A DNA stretch of 64,000 bases from Streptomyces sp. NBC_00250 (lineage in GTDB: Bacteria > Actinomycetota > Actinomycetes > Streptomycetales > Streptomycetaceae): contig NZ_CP108088.1 of NCBI RefSeq assembly GCF_036192275.1, positions 4,713,501-4,777,500 on the forward strand. Reading direction: 5' to 3'. Both the position numbers and the translations under genes were made by a program. Positions within the stretch are counted from its first letter, which is position 1, and every line of letters begins with the position of its first letter. Of the stretch, positions 45,154 to 54,530 are shown piece after piece. The notes under the pieces were generated by a model. It ran no database searches, was not told where the DNA came from, and saw only the letters and a list, made by a program, of their open reading frames with translations.

Positions 45154-46215
45154 GTGTCCGCAGGACCGAACACCACCGGTGCGGTGCGGCATGTCCTCGG
45201 ACATCTGCTCACTCCGCTGCTGATGTGCGTCGGCATGGGACTCGCCTACCTCGGCGCCTTCCACGCCCCCCAACCCCACGACCTGCGCGTCGACGTCGTC
45301 GGCTCCGGACCCACCACCCAGGTCCTCGCGCAGACCCTCCAGAACAAGGGCGCCGGCGCCCTCGACGTCCGTACCGTCGCCGACCGGGACACCGCGATCA
45401 CCGCGCTGCGCGAGCAGAACAGCTTCGGCGCCTACATCCCCGGCGAGCGGCCCGAACTGCTCGTGGCCTCCGCCTCCTCCGACACCAGCGCCATGGCCGT
45501 CGAGAAGGTGTTCACCAAGGTCGCCGCCGCAGAGGACGCCCCCCTCAAGGTCACCGACGTGGCCCCCGTCGCCTCGGGCGACCCCACCGGGCAGGGCGTC
45601 TTCTTCCTGCTCGTCGCCCTCAGCATCGGCGCGTACGCCTCGGTCGCCGTCATCGGCGGAGCCGGAGCCGTTCTGCCCATGCGGATCAGGGCCCTCCTCG
45701 CCGCCGCGATGTCGCTCGTCGTCAGCCTGATCGGCACCCTCTTCGCCGGTCCGCTCTTCCACCTCGTCGATCAAGGGCTCGGCGGAGTGTGGGCACTGTC
45801 CTGGCTGTACGCGGCGGGCATCCTGCTCGTCGGCGTCGGCCTCCACACCTTCCTGCGCCGCTGGACCACGCTCGGCGTGATGGTCCTCTTCGTCATGCTC
45901 AACTTCACCAGCTCCGGCGGCATCTACCGGCCCGAACTCCAGCCCGGCTTCTTCGGCGCGCTGCACTCCTTCTGGAACGGTGCGGGCTTCGTCGAGGGCG
46001 TACGCGGCCATGTGTACTTCGACGGGCGCGCCCTCGGCGGACACATCCTCGTCCTCGCCCTGTGGCTCCTCGCCGGAGCCGCCCTCGTCGTCGCCGCGGG
46101 AATCACGGAGGCGAGGTGGGCGACGCAGCAGGTGGCGGCGGCTGGCGAGCGGCAGACGGAGCGGCAGACGGAGCAGGAGACGGAGCAGGAGATGGAGGAG
46201 GCAGTCGCGGTCTGA
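45154..46215 (+). CDS. Polytopic membrane protein, ABC-2/YhgE-like
   Basis: A 353-aa protein. An N-terminal helix is followed by a roughly 130-residue extracytoplasmic region and then about five further helices, with a Gln/Glu/Thr-rich tail of QTEQETEQ repeats. The layout recalls ABC-2-type or YhgE/Pip membrane proteins without the ATPase, and no ATPase gene is nearby. I chose the GTG with GGAGGT four bases ahead; the ATG 12 bp upstream overlaps that site. It is probably repressed by the divergent MarR protein and may serve export or envelope stress. Confidence 0.8.
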   Translation: MSAGPNTTGAVRHVLGHLLTPLLMCVGMGLAYLGAFHAPQPHDLRVDVVGSGPTTQVLAQTLQNKGAGALDVRTVADRDTAITALREQNSFGAYIPGERPELLVASASSDTSAMAVEKVFTKVAAAEDAPLKVTDVAPVASGDPTGQGVFFLLVALSIGAYASVAVIGGAGAVLPMRIRALLAAAMSLVVSLIGTLFAGPLFHLVDQGLGGVWALSWLYAAGILLVGVGLHTFLRRWTTLGVMVLFVMLNFTSSGGIYRPELQPGFFGALHSFWNGAGFVEGVRGHVYFDGRALGGHILVLALWLLAGAALVVAAGITEARWATQQVAAAGERQTERQTEQETEQEMEEAVAV

Positions 46216-46218
46216 GAG

Positions 46219-46241
46219 TTGTCCACAGGCGGTTGTCCACA
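46219..46241. promoter_or_regulatory. Two TTGTCCACA DnaA boxes in tandem
   Basis: Exact copies of the Streptomyces DnaA box lie at 46219-46227 and 46233-46241, offset by 14 bp, just after the preceding stop codon. Single box-like sites also occur at 54492-54500 and 62358-62366. Two boxes are too few for an origin. Confidence 0.5.
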
Positions 46242-46318
46242 GGGGGAGACGCCTGCTCGGACGCGGCGGTACGGTCAGCCCGGATGATGTTGGACTTCGC
46301 ATCGGGGGAGGGCAGGCA

Positions 46319-47818
46319 ATGGACGAGATCCGGGCCGTGGTGCCGGAACAGCGCGACACGGACGGCGGGGCGGACGGCCGCTCACACAGCGGGACGGACG
46401 GCGTGCGCATGCCGCACGTGCCGGGGTTCGCGCGCCGGGCCACCACCGTCGGCGGGACCACCCGCCCCGTCGCTTCCCCCAAGGAGCGGGGCAAGGAGCT
46501 GCGCGAGCGGGTCCCGCGTTCCGCGCACCGGCAGCCCGCCCTCGCCGCTGACCGCCCCGACGCCGTCCGGGCCGTCGAGGAGTCGAACCGCGACCGCGTC
46601 CCCGAACTCGCGCCGATGCGGGTCGGCAGGATGGCGGCCGGCCCCTTCGCCTTCATGCGCGGATCCGCCGGACTGATGGCCCACGACCTGGCCGGCACCC
46701 CCGTCACCGGAATCGCCGCCCAACTCTGCGGCGACGCCCACGCCGCCAACTTCGGGCTCTACGGAGACGCCCGCGGCCGGCTCGTCATGGACCTCAACGA
46801 CTTCGACGAGACCGTCGTCGGCCCCTGGGAATGGGACCTCAAGCGGCTCGCCACCTCCCTCGTCCTCGCCGGCCGTGAAGTCGGAGCGAGCGAGGAGGTG
46901 TGCCGGGCCGCCGCCTTCGACACCGTCGGCGCCTACCGGCGCACCATGCGGCTCCTCGCCCGGCTCCCCGCTCTCGACGCCTGGAACGCGATCGCCGACG
47001 AGGAACTCGTCTCCCACACCGACGCCCGCGACCTCCTCGGCACCCTGGAGCGGGTCTCCGCCAAGGCCCGCAACAACACCAGCGCCCGGTTCGCCGCCCG
47101 GTCGACCGAGGCCGTGACCGACGCCGAGGGCGGCGGCCGCAGATTCGTGGACGCTCCCCCGGTCCTGCGCAGGGTTCCCGACGCCGAGGCGGCCGCCGTC
47201 GCCGCCGCCCTCGGCCCGTACCTGGAGACCGTGTCCGAGGACCGGCTGCCGCTCCTCGCGCGGTACGCCGTCCACGACGTCGCCTTCCGGGTCGTCGGTA
47301 CCGGCAGCGTCGGCACCCGTTCCTATGTCGTGCTGCTCCTCGACCACCGGGGCGAGGCGCTGGTGCTCCAGGTGAAGGAGGCCCGGGCGTCCGCCCTGCT
47401 GCCCCACCTGCCGGCCGCGGGCTTCACCGTGCCGGACCCCGGCCACGAGGGCCGGCGCGTCGTGCTCGGACAGAAGCGAATACAGGTCGTGAGCGACATC
47501 CTGCTCGGCTGGACCACGGTGGAAGGGCGGCCCTTCCAGGTGCGCCAGTTCCGCAACCGCAAGGGCAGCGTCGATCCCGCCGCGCTCACCGTGGACCAGG
47601 TCGACGACTACGGCCGGATGACCGGAGCCCTGCTGGCCCGCGCCCACGCCCACAGCGCCGACCCGCGCCTGATAGCCGGGTACTGCGGGAAGAACGAGGA
47701 GTTCGACGAGGCCGTAGCCGCGTTCGCCGTCTCGTACGCGGACCGCACCACCGCGGACCACGAGGACCTGCTCGCCGCCGTCCGCTCCGGACGAATAGCG
47801 GCCGAGCTGGGCGTCTGA
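46319..47818 (+). CDS. DUF2252 family protein
   Basis: A 499-aa protein with the DUF2252 kinase-like core: [66 protein letters not shown] and [18 protein letters not shown]. The GDAHAANF and DLNDFDE segments resemble the catalytic and metal-binding parts of aminoglycoside-phosphotransferase-fold kinases. The substrate is unknown. GGGGGAGGGCAGG precedes the ATG. The end of the gene runs into a 28-bp tandem repeat array. Confidence 0.9.
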   Translation: MDEIRAVVPEQRDTDGGADGRSHSGTDGVRMPHVPGFARRATTVGGTTRPVASPKERGKELRERVPRSAHRQPALAADRPDAVRAVEESNRDRVPELAPMRVGRMAAGPFAFMRGSAGLMAHDLAGTPVTGIAAQLCGDAHAANFGLYGDARGRLVMDLNDFDETVVGPWEWDLKRLATSLVLAGREVGASEEVCRAAAFDTVGAYRRTMRLLARLPALDAWNAIADEELVSHTDARDLLGTLERVSAKARNNTSARFAARSTEAVTDAEGGGRRFVDAPPVLRRVPDAEAAAVAAALGPYLETVSEDRLPLLARYAVHDVAFRVVGTGSVGTRSYVVLLLDHRGEALVLQVKEARASALLPHLPAAGFTVPDPGHEGRRVVLGQKRIQVVSDILLGWTTVEGRPFQVRQFRNRKGSVDPAALTVDQVDDYGRMTGALLARAHAHSADPRLIAGYCGKNEEFDEAVAAFAVSYADRTTADHEDLLAAVRSGRIAAELGV

Positions 47819-47990
47819 CCGACGGCCGGCAGGGCGGGGCGTCTGACCGACGGCCGGCAGGGCGGGGCGTCCGGTGGATGCCCGGCAGGGCGGGGCGTCC
47901 GACCGACGTCCGCCGGGCAGGCCGTCCGACGGATGCCCCGCCGAGCTGGGCGTCCGACCGGCATCCGGCTGGCATCCGGCTGGGCTGGGC
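47813..47990. repeat. 28-bp tandem repeat array overlapping the DUF2252 stop codon
   Basis: Two identical 28-bp units run 47813-47840 and 47841-47868 (GTCTGACCGACGG then CCGGCAGGGCGGGGC). Four more divergent units follow, one containing GCCGAGCTGGGCGTC, which matches the last codons of the gene. The first unit includes the stop codon, so the array seems to have grown from the gene end. There are no unique spacers, so it is not a CRISPR. The rest of the gap to 48115 is G-rich GGGAGGG sequence with no gene. Confidence 0.85.
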
Positions 47991-48115
47991 GTCGGCTGAC
48001 GCCCTACGTATGACCAGGGGGAGGGAGGGGAGGGGGAGGGGAGGGGGGAGGCCCCCCTGGAAGGACCGTAGGCTGGGTGGGACGAGCCGGAACGAGGACG
48101 TGGGCGGGCGTAGAC

Positions 48116-49105
48116 GTGAGCGTGCACCAGGGTGCGAACGAGGGCCCCGAGAGCCGGCGGCCCCAGGACGAGCCGTCCCAGGACGAGCGGCCCCCGGGCG
48201 CGTCCCAGGGTGAGCAGCCGCAGGACGAGCCGTCCCGGGGAGAGTCGCCGCAGGACGAGCAGCCCCAAGGCGAGTCGCCTCAGGGTGAGCAGCCTCAGGG
48301 TGAGCAGACCCAGGGTGAGTCGTCTCAGGACGAGCGGCCCGAGGCGCGGCTTGAGCGGGCTGTGCGGGTGGCCGAGCAGGCGTTGATCGAGTTCGAGATC
48401 GCGGTCGAGACGTTCCGCGTCGAGGTGGACAACTTCTCGCGGCTGCACCACCAGAAGCTCGGCCCGATGTACGCGCGGCTCGACGAGCTCGATGCCCGGA
48501 TCGCCGAGGCCCGGGCGGCGCGGAGCGGCGACCCGGAGGATCTGCGGCGCGCGCAGGAGGCGAGGGCTGCGGTCATGCCGATGCCCGGGGTGGACGAGCT
48601 GTTCCACGACTGGATCGACTCCGACGGTTTCTCCCCCGAGGCCCAGGCCATGCTCACCGACCGTCCGGTGCAGCCGCCGAAGCGGGTCCGCCCCACTGAG
48701 GAGGCCCGCAGGCTCTACCGGGAGCTGGCTCGTAAGGTCCACCCCGACCTGGCCCGCGAGGAGGACGAGCGGAAGCGGCGCGAGGAGTTCATCACGCGGG
48801 TGAACGCCGCCTATGCCCGGGGCGACGAGACGCTCCTTCGCGAACTGTCCGCGGAGTGGGAGGCCGGTCCCGTGCCGGCCGAGGAGCGGCTCAGCGAGAG
48901 CGAGGAGCTGTACGCGCGCCTGGAGTGGCTGGCGCAGCGCAAGGACATGCTGTCGGCGGTGGCGCGCGAGCTGGAGGAGAGCGCGATCGGCGCGATGCTG
49001 CGGATGGCGCCGGAGGACCCGGACCGGCTCCTGGAGGAGATCGCGGAGCAGCTGCTCGCGCAGGTTTCCGAGCGGGAGAGCGAGCTGGCCGAGTTGGTGC
49101 AGTAG
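48116..49105 (+). CDS. J-domain (DnaJ-like) protein with acidic repeat N-terminus
   Basis: About 329 aa. The N-terminal 75 residues are built of [13 protein letters not shown]-like repeats. A coiled-coil-rich middle follows ([22 protein letters not shown]), then a compact J-domain around residues 198-245 with the HPD motif in [22 protein letters not shown], and a C-terminal Glu-rich coiled coil. It should stimulate an Hsp70 ATPase. Several GTG starts are possible (48077, 48116, 48122) because the leader is repetitive. It is followed 57 bp later by a rhodanese gene. Confidence 0.8.
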   Translation: MSVHQGANEGPESRRPQDEPSQDERPPGASQGEQPQDEPSRGESPQDEQPQGESPQGEQPQGEQTQGESSQDERPEARLERAVRVAEQALIEFEIAVETFRVEVDNFSRLHHQKLGPMYARLDELDARIAEARAARSGDPEDLRRAQEARAAVMPMPGVDELFHDWIDSDGFSPEAQAMLTDRPVQPPKRVRPTEEARRLYRELARKVHPDLAREEDERKRREEFITRVNAAYARGDETLLRELSAEWEAGPVPAEERLSESEELYARLEWLAQRKDMLSAVARELEESAIGAMLRMAPEDPDRLLEEIAEQLLAQVSERESELAELVQ

Positions 49106-49162
49106 GTTTTTCCGTGCGCTCGAGTTCCTTCGGGCGGTACTGAACGAGAGAAGGCCGGTCCC

Positions 49163-49507
49163 ATGAATTTCTCCCCGCTGCCCTCGGTGGACGCGGCTTC
49201 CGTGCCGGCCGATGCCCTGGTGCTGGACGTCAGGGAGGACGACGAGTGGGCGGCCGGTCATGTCGAGGGCGCGCTGCACGTGCCGATGAGCGACTTCGTG
49301 GCCCGCTTCGGTGAGGTGACCGAGGCGGTGGCCGAGCGCGGTCGGGCGTATGTGATGTGCCGGGTGGGTGGCCGTTCGGCGCAGGTCACGCAGTATCTGG
49401 TGCAGCAGGGCTTCGACGCGGTGAACGTCGAGGGCGGAATGCTCGCCTGGGACGGTGCCGGGCGCCCGATGGTGGCGGGTACCGGAAGCCCGGCCTTCGT
49501 TCTCTGA
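49163..49507 (+). CDS. Single-domain rhodanese
   Basis: Sulfurtransferase-fold protein of 114 aa with LDVREDDEWAAGHVEGALHVP, the active-site loop CRVGGRSAQVTQYL and VEGGMLAWDGAGRP. The loop Cys is present, so it can carry persulfide sulfur. No sulfur pathway genes are adjacent. Its stop lies 6 bp from that of the convergent acyl-CoA dehydrogenase. Confidence 0.93.
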   Translation: MNFSPLPSVDAASVPADALVLDVREDDEWAAGHVEGALHVPMSDFVARFGEVTEAVAERGRAYVMCRVGGRSAQVTQYLVQQGFDAVNVEGGMLAWDGAGRPMVAGTGSPAFVL

Positions 49508-49513
49508 CGGGTC

Positions 49514-50647
49514 TCAGTCGAGGGGGTGGGTGGCCAGCAGGTCGCCCAGGGCGTCCTCGTGGGCGGCGGCGGGGCCGAGCGAGAGTTCCAGGTGCTTGGC
49601 CCAGGCGTGGTAGCGGTGCAGGGGGTAGTCGGTGTCGGCGCCGAAGCCGCCGTGCAGGTGCTGGGCGGTCTGCACCACTCGTCGTACCCCTTCGGAGGCC
49701 CAGATCTTCGCGACGGCGATGTCCCCGGCGGCGGGGAGTGCCGCTTCGGCTCCGCTGGAGAGACGCCAGGCGGCCTGCCAGAGGGTGACTTCCATGGCGC
49801 GCAGGTCGATGTAGCGGTCGGCGGTCTGGACGGCGACGGCCTGGAAGGTGGCCACGGGGTGGCCGAACTGTTCGCGTTTCCCGGTGTATTGGCTCGTCAT
49901 GGTGAGGACGGCTTCGCCGAGGCCGAGGGCGAGTGCGCAGGTGCCGGTGGTGAGGAGTCCGCGCAGCCGGTCCCAGGCGCCTTCGGTGTCGATGACGTCG
50001 GTGCCGTCGAGGCGTACGGCGTCGAGCCGTAGTTCGGCGAGGAGTTCACCGCTGGTGGAGTACTGGGCGGTGAGGGTGAGTCCGTCGTGCGTGCGGGGCA
50101 GCAGGGCGAGGACGGTGGTGCCGTCGGTGGTGTGCGCGGGTACGGCGATGATGTCGGCGCCGTGGGCCCAGGGGACGGCGGTCTGGAGGCCGTCGAGGAT
50201 CCAGTGGGTGCCGTCGCGGCGGGCTGTGACGGCGCGCTCGGCGGGGTCGTGGCCGGTGCGTCCCTGGGCGGCGGCGGTGAGGACGAGTTCGCCGCGGACC
50301 ACGCGGGGGAGCAGTGTGGCGGCCGTCTCCGGGGGCGCGTACCGCTCGACGGTCATGGCGACGGCGCTGGTCTCCAGGAGGGGGACGCGGGCGAGGACGC
50401 GGGCCGATTCGCGCAGGACGAGGCAGAGGGCGACGGGGTCGAGCCCGCCGCCGCCGTGCTCCGGGGACAGTACGAGGCCCAGCAGGTCGGCGGCGGCGAG
50501 GCGGGACCAGAGCGGTCGGTCGAGGTCCTCGGACACGGCGCCGGGGGTGAGGGCGGGGCTCGGTACGGCGTCGGGTGTGACGCCGGAGAAGACCGCCTTG
50601 GCCGCCTCGACGGCTGCCTGCTGCTCTTCGGTGAAGGTGAAGTCCAC
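49514..50647 (-). CDS. Acyl-CoA dehydrogenase family protein
   Basis: Flavoprotein of 377 aa with the ACAD fold: an N-terminal helical domain from MDFTFTEEQQAAVEAAK, TGHDPAERAVTARRDG in the middle, and the C-terminal helical domain with GKREQFGHPVATFQAVAVQTADRYIDLRA and HLHGGFGADTDYPLHRYHAWAK. It most resembles the FadE subunits of steroid and aromatic catabolism, which often work as heteromers, and I cannot place the catalytic Glu with confidence. A KstR-like palindrome lies about 50 bp before its start, pointing to control by an acyl-CoA-sensing TetR regulator. Confidence 0.88.
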   Translation of the reverse strand: MDFTFTEEQQAAVEAAKAVFSGVTPDAVPSPALTPGAVSEDLDRPLWSRLAAADLLGLVLSPEHGGGGLDPVALCLVLRESARVLARVPLLETSAVAMTVERYAPPETAATLLPRVVRGELVLTAAAQGRTGHDPAERAVTARRDGTHWILDGLQTAVPWAHGADIIAVPAHTTDGTTVLALLPRTHDGLTLTAQYSTSGELLAELRLDAVRLDGTDVIDTEGAWDRLRGLLTTGTCALALGLGEAVLTMTSQYTGKREQFGHPVATFQAVAVQTADRYIDLRAMEVTLWQAAWRLSSGAEAALPAAGDIAVAKIWASEGVRRVVQTAQHLHGGFGADTDYPLHRYHAWAKHLELSLGPAAAHEDALGDLLATHPLD

Positions 50648-50696
50648 TGCCCTGCCCTCCCGTTGTGCCCCTGCTGGTCCTGACGGTTCGTCAAGA

Positions 50697-50710
50697 TAGA
50701 ACAGGTTCTA
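50697..50710. promoter_or_regulatory. KstR-like palindrome TAGAACAGGTTCTA
   Basis: Perfect match to TNNAACNNGTTNNA, the motif bound by KstR-type TetR regulators of sterol and acyl-CoA catabolism in mycobacteria and rhodococci. It sits in the promoter region of the acyl-CoA dehydrogenase gene and just past the 3' end of paaE. A regulator gene is not in the window. Confidence 0.6.
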
Positions 50711-50764
50711 GTGGAAGGGAATGGCGGCGCCGCAGTTGGTCGGGTGTGGCGCCGGGGCCTCTCG

Positions 50765-51868
50765 TCAGCGGTCGAAGTCCAGCTCCACGTCCGGGGTGAC
50801 CGGGTGGGACTGACAGGCCAGCACGTATCCGGCTTCGGTCTCCTCCGGTTCCAGCGCGAAGTTGCGGTCCATCCGCACCTCTCCGCCGACGAGGAAGGCG
50901 CGGCAGGTGCCGCACACCCCGCCCTTGCACGCGTACGGGGCGTCCGCGCGGGAGCGGAGCACTGTGTCGAGGAGCGTCTCGCCGCGGTCCACGGGCCAGG
51001 TGCCGGACCGGCCGTGCAGGGTCGCGGTCAGCGTGGCGTGCGCGGGGGTGTCGGCCGTCGGGACCGGTGCGGGTGCGGAGCCGTCGTCGACGTGGAAGAT
51101 CTCCTGGTGGATCCGGCCGCGGTCGACGCCGAGGCCGCGCAGTGCCTGCTCGGCGCCCTGGACGAGCCCGAAGGGCCCGCAGAGGAACCAGCCGTCGATC
51201 GCCTCGACCGGCAGCAGTGAGGGCAGCAGGGCGGCGAGTCGCTCGCGGTCGAGCCGGCCGGACGGCAGACCCGCCTGCTGCTCCTCCCGGGAGAGGACGG
51301 TGACCAGCTGGAAGCGGTCGGGATAGCGGTCCTTCAGGTCGGCGACCTCGTCGAGGAACATCGTGGACGCGGCGGTGCGGTCGCTTCGGATCAGGCAGAA
51401 CCGGGCCTCGGGCTCGCGGGCGAGCAGGGTGGCCGCGATCGACAGGACCGGGGTGATGCCGCTGCCGCCGACGACGGCCGCGAAGTGGCCGGGGCGCGGG
51501 GCGAGCGAGAAGCGGCCCATGGGCTCCATGACCTCGACGAGGTCGCCGACGGCCAGCTCCTTGAGGGCGTACGTCGAGAACGATCCGCCGTCGACGAGCC
51601 GGATGCCGACGCGCAGGACGGGGGGTTCGCCGGCCGGGGCGGCGGGGGCGCAGATCGAGTACGTGCGCCGGATCTCCTCGCCCTGCTCGCCGGTGCGGCG
51701 CAGGGCGAGGTGCTGGCCGGGGAGGTGCCGGTACGTTTCGTGGAGCTCGGGCGGGACCGCGAAGGTGACGGCCACGGAGTCGTCCGTGAGCCGCTCGACC
51801 TCGCTCACCGTGAGGGGATGGAACCCGGCTCGTCCGGCGGCCGGGCCGCCCACGCCTGAGGACTCCAT
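50765..51868 (-). CDS. paaE: Phenylacetyl-CoA epoxidase reductase subunit PaaE
   Basis: Electron-transfer subunit that passes NADPH electrons through FAD and a plant-type [2Fe-2S] cluster to the PaaAC oxygenase. The 367-aa protein has an FAD-binding barrel (RRTYSICAPA), an NAD-binding domain (VVGGSGITPVLSIAATLL, WFLCGPFGLVQGAEQAL) and a C-terminal ferredoxin with CKGGVCGTCRAFLVGGEV and a last Cys in VLACQSHP. It is the final gene of paaABCDE, beginning directly after the paaD stop. Confidence 0.95.
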   Translation of the reverse strand: MESSGVGGPAAGRAGFHPLTVSEVERLTDDSVAVTFAVPPELHETYRHLPGQHLALRRTGEQGEEIRRTYSICAPAAPAGEPPVLRVGIRLVDGGSFSTYALKELAVGDLVEVMEPMGRFSLAPRPGHFAAVVGGSGITPVLSIAATLLAREPEARFCLIRSDRTAASTMFLDEVADLKDRYPDRFQLVTVLSREEQQAGLPSGRLDRERLAALLPSLLPVEAIDGWFLCGPFGLVQGAEQALRGLGVDRGRIHQEIFHVDDGSAPAPVPTADTPAHATLTATLHGRSGTWPVDRGETLLDTVLRSRADAPYACKGGVCGTCRAFLVGGEVRMDRNFALEPEETEAGYVLACQSHPVTPDVELDFDR

Positions 51869-52366
51869 CTACAGCTCCTTGAAGTGGTCGAACGGTTCGA
51901 GGCAGGCGGTGCAGCGGCGCAGGGCCTTGCACGCGGTGGAGGAGAAGCGGCTCAGGAGTTCGGTGTCGGTGGAGCCGCAGTGGGGGCAGCGGATCGCCAG
52001 GGTCAGCGGTATCGGGCCGCCGGCCGGGCCCTGGGGGCGCGGCGGTGCGACTCCGAACTCGGCGAGCTTGCGTCGGCCTTCCTCGCTGATGTCGTCGGTG
52101 GACCAGGCGGGGGCGAGGACCGTGACGACGGAGACCTCGGGCACTCCGTGTTCGTGGAGTGCGCGCTCGATGTCCGAGGACATGGTCTCGACGGCGGGGC
52201 AGCCGGTGTACGTCGGGGTGAGGGCGACCTCGACCCGGCCGGGGCCGGTGACCTGGACGCCCCGGAGTACGCCGAGCTCCGCCAGGGTGAGGACGGGCAG
52301 CTCGGGGTCGAGGACGGCGCCGGCGATCCGGCTCAGCTCCTCCTCCAGGGCGGTCATGGTCACCAT
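51869..52366 (-). CDS. paaD: Phenylacetyl-CoA epoxidase assembly subunit PaaD
   Basis: A 165-aa protein of the MIP18/DUF59 family needed to mature the epoxidase iron-sulfur components. The N-terminal DUF59 part has DPELPVLTLAELGVLRGV and TPTYTGCPAVETMS. The C-terminal zinc ribbon has four cysteines in CPHCGSTDTEL and CKALRRCTACL. The start is ambiguous among ATG 52366, GTG 52363 (4-bp overlap with paaC) and ATG 52357; I list the longest, which has GGGGGC upstream. Confidence 0.93.
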   Translation of the reverse strand: MVTMTALEEELSRIAGAVLDPELPVLTLAELGVLRGVQVTGPGRVEVALTPTYTGCPAVETMSSDIERALHEHGVPEVSVVTVLAPAWSTDDISEEGRRKLAEFGVAPPRPQGPAGGPIPLTLAIRCPHCGSTDTELLSRFSSTACKALRRCTACLEPFDHFKEL

Positions 52367-53115
52367 GTCGCCCCCGGGTGGCTGCGGTGCAGGTGCTGCA
52401 TTTCGGCGATCATCCGGCCGAAGGACTCGGTGTGCAGGCCCTGTCGGCCGGCGCCCGCGGCCCAGGCGCCGGTGCGCGGCCCCTCGGGCACGGTGAGCGT
52501 GGCCCGGCCGAGGACGGCCGTGACGGAGGTCAGCCAGGCGCTCTCCATGGCCGCGTGGTCGACGTCGAGGCCTGCGACGGGCTGGAACAGCTCGCCCGTG
52601 TACCGCCAGAGGGCGTCGCAGGCGCGCTGCATGCGCTCGTGGCTCTCGGCGGTGCCGTCTCCGAGGCGCAGGGTCCAGTGCTCGGCGTGGTCCTGGTGGT
52701 AGGCGACCTCCTTGACGGCCTTGGCCGCGAGGCCGGCGAAGGGGCCGTCGCCGGAGGCCAGCTGCCCGTAGAGAAGGCGCTGGTAGGTGGAGAAGTAGAG
52801 CTGCCGGGCGATGGTGTGGGCGAAGTCGCCGTTCGGCTGCTCGACCAGCTGGACGTTCCGGAAGGAGCGCTCCTCGCGCAGGTACGCGAGCTCGTCCTCG
52901 TCGCCGACGAGGGAGAGCAGGATGCGGGCCTGGCCGAGGAGGTCGAGCGCGATGTTCGCCAGGGCGACCTCCTCCTCCAGGACGGGGGCGGAGCCGGCCC
53001 ACTCCCCCAGGCGGTGGGAGAGGACGAGGGCGTCGTCGCCGAGGGCGAGTGCGGCGGCGGTGATCGCGGCTTCGGGGGTCGCGGCGCTCTCGCGTGTGTC
53101 GGGGGTGGTGCTCAC
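52360..53115 (-). CDS. paaC: Phenylacetyl-CoA epoxidase structural subunit PaaC
   Basis: Non-catalytic ferritin-like partner of PaaA, 251 aa. The helical core shows VLEEEVALANIALDLLGQARILLS, YFSTYQRLLYGQL and KAVKEVAYHQDHAEHWTLRLGDGTAESHERMQRA, the decayed di-iron scaffold typical of PaaC. The start is GTG, overlapping the paaB stop by 4 bp. Confidence 0.95.
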   Translation of the reverse strand: MSTTPDTRESAATPEAAITAAALALGDDALVLSHRLGEWAGSAPVLEEEVALANIALDLLGQARILLSLVGDEDELAYLREERSFRNVQLVEQPNGDFAHTIARQLYFSTYQRLLYGQLASGDGPFAGLAAKAVKEVAYHQDHAEHWTLRLGDGTAESHERMQRACDALWRYTGELFQPVAGLDVDHAAMESAWLTSVTAVLGRATLTVPEGPRTGAWAAGAGRQGLHTESFGRMIAEMQHLHRSHPGATW

Positions 53116-53395
53116 AGGTGCTTCACCCCCTCCGGGATCTCGTAGAACGTCGGGTGGCGGTAGGGCTTGTCCGCGGCCGGCTCGAAGAAGGGGTCCTTCT
53201 CGTCGGGCGAGGAGGCGGTGATCCCGGAGGAGGGGACGACCCAGATCGACACGCCCTCGCTCCTGCGGGTGTACAGGTCACGGGCGTTGCGCAGGGCCAT
53301 CTCCGCGTCGGGCGCGTGGAGACTGCCCGCGTGGGTGTGGGACAGCCCGCGGCGGGAGCGCACGAACACCTCCCACAGCGGCCAACCGTCGCTCG

Positions 53396-53399
<4 letters not shown>
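53112..53399 (-). CDS. paaB: Phenylacetyl-CoA epoxidase subunit PaaB
   Basis: A 95-aa bridging subunit that holds two PaaAC units together. The family signature is [41 protein letters not shown], and the tail ends [14 protein letters not shown]. It overlaps both neighbours by 4 bp, so the operon is tightly coupled. Confidence 0.96.
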
Positions 53400-54418
<1,019 letters not shown>

Positions 54419-54428
54419 CGGACCCCCT

Positions 54429-54448
54429 ACCGACCGATCGTTCGGTTG
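54429..54448. promoter_or_regulatory. PaaR-like operator in front of paaA
   Basis: Contains CCGACCGATCGTTCGGTT (54430-54447), whose exact complement recurs at 59235-59252. The core ACCGANCGNNCGGT fits the motif I recall for the TetR-type PaaR of Corynebacterium. It overlaps the paaA promoter region. Confidence 0.75.
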
Positions 54449-54530
54449 AATGACTTCAATGGTGAGTCGACGGCCCGTATGGTGTCAACCCTGTGGATAA
54501 CCGAGGTGGGCCGATCGAGATCGGGGCGGG

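Noticed and set aside
46219..46241. Replication origin
   Set aside because: Only two DnaA boxes occur together and no dnaA, dnaN or AT-rich unwinding region is present.
47813..47990. Tandem repeats resembling a CRISPR array
   Set aside because: Units are directly adjacent without unique spacers and degrade along the array; no cas genes are present.
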